Under the pieces are notes generated by a model. The model saw only the letters and a program-made list of their open reading frames with translations. It was not told where the DNA came from and did no database searches. A stretch of 20,215 nucleotides of DNA from an uncultured Collinsella sp. (GTDB taxonomy: Bacteria; Actinomycetota; Coriobacteriia; Coriobacteriales; Coriobacteriaceae). How positions within the stretch are numbered: position 1 is the first letter of the stretch; each line of letters starts with the position of its first letter. This document shows positions 15,521 through 20,215 of the stretch, piece by piece. The position numbers were made by a program, and so were the translations under genes. Where the stretch lies: the NCBI GenBank assembly GCA_902470915.1, contig CABRIB010000028.1:1-20215 (forward strand), given 5' to 3'.

Positions 15521-15697
15521 GGAATCACCTCTCTTGGGGTGGCCGCCCTACGGGGCGGCTTCACGTTGTTCGAGAAGTATTGTTGCCAGCTTTGCACGAT
15601 CTTATACATAAATCTAAGTCTCTATATATAAGATTTTCTGAGTGATTGAGAGATAGGGAGCAGGCGCGCTCACCCGCTACGGCCTCGTCCCCTTACT
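15521..15697 (-). promoter_or_regulatory. clpB leader and likely promoter
   Basis: Near the start is a GC-rich hairpin GCCGCCC-tacg-GGGCGGC (15542-15559). Further out, ATCTTATACA (15599-15608) and TATATAAGAT (15625-15634) form an inverted repeat with one mismatch in ten. The left one, read on the minus strand, gives TGTATAAGAT, a fair -10. No -35 consensus is seen. The repeat may bind a heat-shock regulator, but it does not match a known operator. Confidence 0.45.
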
Positions 15698-15914
15698 ATC
15701 TCAATCTGTAACATCTAGCGGCTGTTTATGGCTCCAGATGTTACAAATCAAGATGAAATGACCAGCGGCGCCCGTTTGTCTCAATCTGTAACATCTACTC
15801 GGCAAATTAGGGTCTAACTGTTACAAATCGAGACGAACGAAGACACCTGAATCGAAAATCTAAATCTGTAACACCAGGCCCACTTTTAGCGGCCAAGATG
15901 TTACAGATCGAGAC
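15698..15914. repeat. Three tandem hairpin units, CTGTAACATCT family
   Basis: Three units of about 55-60 bp occur with a period of about 80 bp: 15698-15753, 15778-15837 and 15858-15914. Each has a left arm near AATCTGTAACATCT and a right arm near AGATGTTACAAATCGAGA, with an unrelated loop of about 20 nt. The third unit pairs perfectly over ATCTGTAACA/TGTTACAGAT. Loops and gaps differ in sequence, unlike CRISPR: arms vary and each unit is a palindrome. Confidence 0.85.
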
Positions 15915-15923
15915 AGACCGAAA

Positions 15924-15958
15924 ACCACCACAAAGAGGACAGGCACCTTTGTGGTGGT
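15924..15958. repeat. GACAGGCACC palindromic element, copy 1
   Basis: Perfect 12-bp arms ACCACCACAAAG (15924-15935) and CTTTGTGGTGGT (15947-15958) flank a loop containing GGACAGGCAC. It lies 8 bp beyond the stop of the 15967-16638 gene, and read on the minus strand the stem is followed by TTTTCGG, so it may act as a terminator. Confidence 0.88.
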
Positions 15959-15966
15959 CGCGGTCT

Positions 15967-16638
15967 CTACTCCTTCGCCGAACCCGTGCTTCCCGATTCG
16001 GCGTTCCAGGACATCTCATCCTCGAACAACCATGTACGGGCAGACCCACTATCGCGTGCAGCCTGCGGGTCGGGCAAGCAGGTCTGTTCATAGGCATCCT
16101 GAATGCACTGACCCATAAAATCGTTGAGCTCGGTCTGGTTGCCCTCCATGACATAGGCGACATCGCCGTCCAAGATGTAGATACCCGGCCCCTCATTGCC
16201 CTCGTAGCCAGGATCGTACGAAACATCACATAACTTAGTGCCATTCGCGGTGTCCAACTCGATGGACGAGCGGCATCCGCCAACCATGTCGTTCGCTTTT
16301 GCCCGATAGGATGCATATCCATACCAGCGCTTAAAGGTTTTGCCCTTGAGCAGCTCGGACGCCCTGTCGATCAGACTGGAATCCGTGGTATAGCGCATAG
16401 CCCCAAGCTGAATAAGTGGATAATTACTAATGCCCAGCGCAGCCGGTTGCTCATCAAAATCAACGGTAATGGTCTCAGGCTTGTCGTCGCCGGTCAGAAG
16501 TTCGACAGATTGAGTCACAGGCTTGACCACCGGCTCCGTCACCGCAGCAGGTAGAAATGCCATACCGACAGCGCCCGCGCCAACCACAGCGATCGCAAGC
16601 GCCAAGACAATCAATCCAATACGGGCAAAACGGCTCAC
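15967..16638 (-). CDS. Membrane-anchored protein, paralogue A, unknown function
   Basis: A 223-residue protein with an N-terminal signal-anchor helix (about 6-29: IGLIVLALAIAVVGAGAVGM) and an exported domain. Shared landmarks with the gene at 18079 are TVDFD.QPAALG.SNYP, LLKGKTFKRWYG, NEGPG.YI.DGDV.YVMEG and SGSARTWLF.DE; more than half of the aligned residues are identical by eye. The exported domain has few cysteines. I do not recognise the family. The GTG start at 16638 (VSRFARIGL) was chosen because it has GGGGTG upstream and lines up with the GTG start of the paralogue; an ATG at 16680 would add 14 residues with no counterpart. It faces away from the plus-strand gene at 16873. Confidence 0.82.
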   Translation of the reverse strand: MSRFARIGLIVLALAIAVVGAGAVGMAFLPAAVTEPVVKPVTQSVELLTGDDKPETITVDFDEQPAALGISNYPLIQLGAMRYTTDSSLIDRASELLKGKTFKRWYGYASYRAKANDMVGGCRSSIELDTANGTKLCDVSYDPGYEGNEGPGIYILDGDVAYVMEGNQTELNDFMGQCIQDAYEQTCLPDPQAARDSGSARTWLFEDEMSWNAESGSTGSAKE

Positions 16639-16727
16639 GGCAAAACACCCCACAATGCAAACCTTCGCCACCTGCACCAATGATACCGCCAGCTAACACT
16701 ATTACCAAAAGAAGCCGCGCGCTCCTC

Positions 16728-16762
16728 ACCACCACAAAGGGGACAGGCACCTTTGTGGCGGT
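16728..16762. repeat. GACAGGCACC palindromic element, copy 2
   Basis: Arms ACCACCACAAAG (16728-16739) and CTTTGTGGCGGT (16751-16762) pair with one mismatch; the loop contains GGGACAGGCAC. On the plus strand it is followed by TTTTCGACG. It lies between the divergent genes starting at 16638 and 16873, so here it cannot be a simple 3' terminator for either. Confidence 0.87.
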
Positions 16763-16872
16763 TTTCGACGCTAACGGTCGACCATCTCGCGCCATGAGAT
16801 TAAACTTGAATTGTTCTCTGAACATATCCATTTCTGCCTATCCTCAACAGATCTTTGTCTCGAGGAGCGCAT

Positions 16873-17541
16873 ATGAAGCCGTCTCATTCCACCGGTCGCA
16901 ACGTCATCGCCATTCTCGCCATACCCATCGCGATGTTCTTCTTTATCGTCGTCACGCCCTTTTCCCTTGGTATCGCCTCGCCCTTCGATTTATGCGGAAT
17001 GGTCGACGCTGGCTCGCGTGCCACCTCGCTCTCCTTTATCTGCCGCGGTGTTTTCTACGAAGATAGAATTCCCACCGGACTTTGGCAGTCCAAGTTACCG
17101 TTGCTCGGCCAGGTCGACGGATGCTCTCCTTATTTCTGCCTTGACCCTCAGGCGCTAAACTATCTGATCGACGACCAGCCACTCGACTCCATCACCCTCG
17201 CCTACGACTACGCACCAAACACCGATGAGCGCCACATGAACCAAGTCCTCGACAAGCTGCTTGGACAGTGCGGGCTCACCGCGGAAGCCGGTCGAACCAT
17301 CTATAGCAACCGGAAATTAAAGCGAACAGAACTCCGCCGTGTCGGAAAAATCCAAGGGCGAAGCGGGGCTGCCTACTGGCAGGCCTGGGCGACACGCGAC
17401 AAGAGCGAATTCGGGCACAGCACCTATACGGTCACTGTCTACACCAAAGACGGAATTAAGGACAATGTTGACGATTTCGCGTCATCCAAACTCGGCATCC
17501 CCAAAACAACCAAGCCCGCCAGCCCAGATGAAATCCTGTAG
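16873..17541 (+). CDS. Exported or membrane-anchored Cys-containing protein, unknown
   Basis: A 222-residue protein with a basic start (MKPSHSTGRN) and a hydrophobic segment (about 10-34: VIAILAIPIAMFFFIVVTPF), so it is probably a signal anchor or signal peptide. The rest carries several cysteines (LCGMV, FICRG, GCSPYFCLD, GQCGL), which could form disulfides outside the cell. It is not obviously homologous to its neighbours, though size and topology are alike. The start at 16873 has GAGGAG 5-6 nt upstream; a TTG start at 16855 is possible but would place the ribosome site inside the gene. It lies between two inverted paralogues and is followed by a palindromic element. Confidence 0.8.
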   Translation: MKPSHSTGRNVIAILAIPIAMFFFIVVTPFSLGIASPFDLCGMVDAGSRATSLSFICRGVFYEDRIPTGLWQSKLPLLGQVDGCSPYFCLDPQALNYLIDDQPLDSITLAYDYAPNTDERHMNQVLDKLLGQCGLTAEAGRTIYSNRKLKRTELRRVGKIQGRSGAAYWQAWATRDKSEFGHSTYTVTVYTKDGIKDNVDDFASSKLGIPKTTKPASPDEIL

Positions 17542-17592
17542 AGACGCTCATTAGAATGTCGTTCAGCGAGCACGGCAGCATCGAGCTCGCCC

Positions 17593-17627
17593 ACCACCAC
17601 GAAAGGGACAGGCCCCTTTGTGGCGGT
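17593..17627. repeat. GACAGGCACC palindromic element, copy 3
   Basis: Arms ACCACCACGAAAG (17593-17605) and CTTTGTGGCGGT (17616-17627), with the loop core GGACAGGCCC and TTTTCGAC following. It lies 52 bp past the stop of the plus-strand gene at 16873-17541, in the terminator orientation for that gene. Confidence 0.85.
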
Positions 17628-17680
17628 TTTCGACAAAAAGAAGCCGCCCCATTAACAGAGGTGGCATCAAGCAAGTCCAT

Positions 17681-17712
17681 TTATTAGCGTCCCTCAAGAC
17701 CCAACGAAAACG
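17681..17712. repeat. 32-bp direct repeat, copy 1
   Basis: TTATTAGCGTCCCTCAAGAC continues into CCAACGAAAACG. It matches 18767-18798 at 30 of 32 positions in the same orientation. Both copies come shortly after a GACAGGCACC-type element. Confidence 0.88.
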
Positions 17713-18078
17713 CAGCGATGGAATCGAGAACCGACAATAGCCCGTTCGCACAGATAGAGGCAGAGATTCAAGGTCAGAGTCCGGCTTAAACGGCTTAGCT
17801 ATCGCACGTCACATTGTTCTCGTCGTCCCCCTATCATATTTATAGTGCTTATAGTGAAAATAGTGAGTTTAGTGAGAAGAGTATCGCTCAAAACTCGTGG
17901 ACTCAATTATTGACCTCACGCCCAGAATGAGTGGGGCAAATATTTCTATTAGAGGTCAAATCGAAGCCCAATAGGGCCTTTTCACCCCGTCATTTCGATC
18001 GATCGCTTTCTTTTGAAGATTGTCGTAAGCTGGTATCACTTATCTTAATGAATGCATACTATTTGCGAGGTACCCGCC
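17713..18078 (+). promoter_or_regulatory. Promoter candidate with four 9-bp iterons, upstream of paralogue C
   Basis: A 366-bp stretch without a supported gene. A possible promoter is TTGTTC (17814-17819), a 17-nt spacer, then TATTTA (17837-17842). Directly after it the word TAGTG recurs at 17843, 17852, 17861 and 17870, exactly 9 bp apart. Further on are a perfect palindrome TCAATTATTGA (17903-17913) and an inverted pair TTGACCTC (17910-17917) and GAGGTCAA (17952-17959). Gene C starts about 200 bp downstream, leaving a long leader. Confidence 0.5.
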
Positions 18079-18726
18079 GTGAAACGCTCCACCTATATCG
18101 GCCTGCTCGTCTTAGCGTTTGCGATTACCGCAGTCGGCGTAGGAATTATCTATCTCGCATTTCTCCCCGCCTCTGCGACGCAGGCGGCGGTTGAGACCGT
18201 AAGCTATCCCATCGAGGTCCTCACCGATATCGTCAAACCCGATTCGGTCACCGTCGATTTTGACGGTACGCCCGCAGCGCTTGGTGTCAGCAACTATCCC
18301 CGCATCGAACTTGGGGCCAGACGCTACACCAAAGATGAGCAGCTTATCGGCAAGGCAACCAGTTTACTCAAAGGCAAGACGTTTAAGCGGTGGTACGGCG
18401 CCGCAATATATCGAGCCAAGAATGGCCAAATGGTTGGCGGATATTATTCGACCCTTGAGCTCGATGCGGCAAACGGGAGCAAATTGTGCAACGTCTCATA
18501 CGACCCTGGCTGCGTGGACAATGAAGGACCGGGGGTCTATATCTCGGATGGCGACGTAATCTACGTCATGGAGGGCGACCAGACGGCAGTCGTCGATTTT
18601 ATGGATCGGTGTACCGAGGATGCCTACGAACAAACCTGCGAGCCCGATCCGCAGACAGCGCGCAACAGTGGCTCGGCACGCACTTGGCTATTTGACGATG
18701 AAATAACCTGGACCCCATCGAAATAA
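18079..18726 (+). CDS. Membrane-anchored protein, paralogue C, unknown function
   Basis: A 215-residue protein with an N-terminal signal anchor (about 6-29: IGLLVLAFAITAVGVGIIYL) and an exported domain clearly homologous to the protein at 15967-16638. The same blocks appear: TVDFDGTPAALGVSNYP, LLKGKTFKRWYG, NEGPGVYISDGDV and SGSARTWLFDDE. The GTG start at 18079 (VKRSTYIGL) has GCGAGG 8 nt upstream and aligns with the paralogue; the ATG at 18052 lacks a good site. It is in the opposite orientation to its paralogue and has its own upstream region with iterons. The tail is shorter (ends TPSK). Function unknown; a surface or cell-envelope protein is a guess. Confidence 0.83.
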   Translation: MKRSTYIGLLVLAFAITAVGVGIIYLAFLPASATQAAVETVSYPIEVLTDIVKPDSVTVDFDGTPAALGVSNYPRIELGARRYTKDEQLIGKATSLLKGKTFKRWYGAAIYRAKNGQMVGGYYSTLELDAANGSKLCNVSYDPGCVDNEGPGVYISDGDVIYVMEGDQTAVVDFMDRCTEDAYEQTCEPDPQTARNSGSARTWLFDDEITWTPSK

Positions 18727-18735
18727 GGACCCGCC

Positions 18736-18757
18736 GGGCAGGCAACTTTGTGATGGT
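18736..18757. repeat. Degenerate GACAGGCACC-type element, copy 4
   Basis: GGGCAGGCAACTTTGTGATGGT resembles the right half of copies 1-3, with several changes and no matching left arm. It sits 10 bp past the stop of paralogue C, the same place as the other copies relative to their genes, so I read it as a decayed copy. Confidence 0.55.
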
Positions 18758-18766
18758 CCCGGTCAA

Positions 18767-18798
18767 TTATTAGCGCCCCTCAAGACCCAACGAGAACG
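18767..18798. repeat. 32-bp direct repeat, copy 2
   Basis: Second copy of the repeat at 17681-17712, with two differences (T to C, A to G). Like the first it follows a GACAGGCACC-type remnant. On the minus strand both copies read through FSLGLEGR to two stop codons. Confidence 0.88.
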
Positions 18799-18806
18799 TC
18801 GCGGTA

Positions 18807-18878
18807 GCCCCGGCCACACCTTTCCCTCGGGCGACCCTCGCGAAGCGCGTGAGCACGAGGGAAAGGTGTGGCCGGGGC
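18807..18878 (-). terminator. Long perfect hairpin after the hydratase gene
   Basis: Arms 18807-18829 and 18856-18878 are perfectly complementary over 23 bp, with a 26-nt loop. The arm begins 11 bp past the hydratase stop (18890), between convergent genes, so a terminator for one or both is likely. No T-tract is present on either side, which is unusual for an intrinsic terminator. Confidence 0.65.
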
Positions 18879-18889
18879 GTACAGCAGAG

Positions 18890-20169
18890 TTACTCGGCAG
18901 CGGCTTTGAACTTGTTGTAGTTGATCAGGCAGCCGGCCTTGACGATGGCGCGCTCCTCTGCCGTCATATCGGCGATGTAGAGCTCAATCTGCTCGGCCGT
19001 GCCGTCGGCGCGCACAACGTAGGCAGCGATGTTCTTTAGATCGCCATCGAGTGCGGCACGGATACCCGGCACAAAGACGTAGTCGCCCACCTCAAAGTTG
19101 GGCTCGGCCTCCATCTGGAAGGGCACCATGCCCCAGTTCATCACGTTGGAGCGATAACGCTTGGTGGCGTATTCGTGGACGATGTTGGCCAGACCGCCGA
19201 TCACGCGCTGACAGCTCGCGGCTTGCTCGCGGGCGGAACCGTCACCGGGCTTCTTGGCATAGAGCATGGAGCCGTACTCGGTCGCCTTGGCATCTGCCGC
19301 GACACCCGCGCCGGCCAGCGCCTCAAACACGCCCGCGAGCTCGGCATCGAGCACCGCCAGGTCGCCCGCGGCCTCGCCAGCCACGCGGCGCTTCTCCACG
19401 GCGTCGACCTTCTTGGAGCGGCCCACGTAGGCAGGGTCGCGGCGGCTCAGCGTAAACTCGGCCAGGCCCAGCGGGTTGGAGCGGAAGGAGCTCGTCTCGC
19501 CCGAGGGAATGAGCTCGTCAGTCGTGGTGACCGGGTCCATAATCTTGGAGCACACCTTGAGCAGGATATCGTCGCCGAGCGGCTCCATCGCGGGCCACGG
19601 CTTGATGTTGGGACCCTCGACCAGCTCGTCGGCCGGCTCAGCCTTGCCAAAGCCCCAGTACACGCGCTTCTTGTACGGCGCGTCGTCAAAGGTGTACTCG
19701 CAGGCCTCGTCCCAAGTCTCCTCGGGCAGGTCGGTCGCCGGCGTCAGGACGCCGCCGTTGGCAGCCGTCGCCGCAATGGAGCGGGCGTCCATCAGGGCCA
19801 CGGCGCTCAGCTGACCGTTGCCCGGCTTGGAACCCTCGCGATTGGGGAAGTTGCGCGTGGTGTGGCGGATCGAAAGGCCGTTGTTGGCAGGCGTGTCGCC
19901 GGCGCCGAAGCACGGGCCGCAGAATGCCGTGCGCACGATCGCGCCGGCCTCCATAAGGTCGTAGATATAGCCGCGGCGTGTAAGCTCGAGCGCCACGGGC
20001 TGGCTCGTGGGATAGACCGACAGCGAGAACTCGCCGCAGCCGGTGTTGGCGCCCTTGAGCACGCGAGCAGCCTGGACCACGGAGTCGTAGTTGCCGCCCG
20101 AGCAGCCGGCGATAACGCCCTGCTGCACGTGCAGCTTGCCGTCGACGATCTTGTCGAGCAGGCTAAAGT
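18890..20169 (-). CDS. Aconitase-type hydratase, 5' end missing (contig edge)
   Basis: The C-terminal 426 or so codons of an aconitase-superfamily [4Fe-4S] hydratase; the expected reaction is citrate/isocitrate interconversion, or that of a close relative. Visible motifs are VIAGCSGGNYD (first cluster Cys region), FCGPCFGAGDTPANNG (a CxxC pair for the cluster), HTTRNFPNREGS (active-site loop), and DELIPSGETSSFRSNPLGLA with GDGSAREQAA in the C-terminal swivelling domain. In-frame codons for FSLLDKIVDGKLH precede the GTG at 20128, so that GTG is internal. The adapter at 20170 supplies an in-frame TAA just beyond, which makes the GTG look like a start. The true start and the first domain lie off the contig. 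Aconitase versus another dehydratase of the superfamily cannot be settled from this part. Confidence 0.88.
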
Positions 20170-20215
20170 CTGTCTCTTATACACATCTGACGCTGCCGAC
20201 GATACTCCTTGTGTA
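20170..20215. other. Nextera adapter and index (sequencing artefact)
   Basis: 20170-20188 is CTGTCTCTTATACACATCT, the Tn5 mosaic end used in Nextera libraries. 20189-20202 is GACGCTGCCGACGA, the rest of the read-1 transposase adapter. 20203-20210 is TACTCCTT, the reverse complement of the i5 index AAGGAGTA (S507/N507 by memory). 20211-20215 is GTGTA, the start of the P5 tail. Not genomic. Confidence 0.98.

Noticed and set aside
15521..15697. CIRCE or HAIR heat-shock operator ahead of clpB
   Set aside because: Neither the TTAGCACTC/GAGTGCTAA nor the CTTGAGT/ACTCAAG pairs are present; only an AT-rich inverted repeat is seen.
15698..15914. CRISPR array
   Set aside because: Units are palindromes with variable arms and uneven gaps, only three in number, and no cas genes are nearby.
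17931..18194. 87-codon frame upstream of and overlapping paralogue C
   Set aside because: Overlaps the well-supported paralogue in another frame and lacks a ribosome site.

Overview
The window is high-GC DNA from an anaerobic actinobacterium. Coriobacteriia, most likely a gut Collinsella, is the best guess. This is inferred from a mannose-family PTS with its DUF956 partner, a DUF5692 membrane protein beside a large Fe-S/FAD oxidoreductase, and dense palindromic intergenic repeats; no marker gene settles it. The window runs to a contig end: from 20170 onward the bases are an Illumina Nextera adapter with its index, not genome.

Layout. 1-220: an array of alternating palindromes. 221-3503 (minus): a PTS operon read manX (IIAB), manY (IIC), manZ (IID), then a hairpin and manO (DUF956). 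3909-9068: a divergent block. On the minus strand are a 925-residue multi-cluster Fe-S/FAD/NAD(P) oxidoreductase and hypA; on the plus strand are a TetR-type regulator and a DUF5692 multi-pass membrane protein. The shared promoter region holds two clear palindromes and a third weaker one. 9302-10804 (plus): an acidic single-pass membrane-anchored protein. 10878-12230 (minus): an AAA/DUF4143 ATPase whose promoter lies between the arms of a 24-bp inverted repeat. 12564-15520 (minus): a small Pro/Ala-rich acidic protein and clpB with its own terminator. 15698-18878: a repeat-rich accessory island with two inverted paralogous membrane-anchored proteins flanking a third unrelated one. 18890-20169 (minus): the C-terminal part of an aconitase-type hydratase cut by the contig end.

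How the genes work together. The PTS genes take up and phosphorylate a hexose, with DUF956 as the usual accessory. The oxidoreductase, TetR and DUF5692 genes look like one regulated module: a soluble flavin/Fe-S electron-transfer enzyme plus a membrane protein under a local repressor. Substrate and inducer cannot be read from sequence. HypA downstream hints at a link to nickel-enzyme (hydrogenase) maturation. ClpB is a stress chaperone. The three small anchored proteins at 15967-18726 have no recognised function.

A striking feature is the number of different palindromic repeat families between genes: GGAAACTGTGTCCC alternating units, GTTGCGGTGAAATAG pairs, CTGTAACATCT triplets, the CCACCACAAAG/GACAGGCACC family, and a 23-bp perfect stem after the hydratase. 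Most sit just after stop codons, where they may end transcription. The most promising little-described system is the TetR/DUF5692/oxidoreductase module; the repeat-bounded paralogue island comes second.
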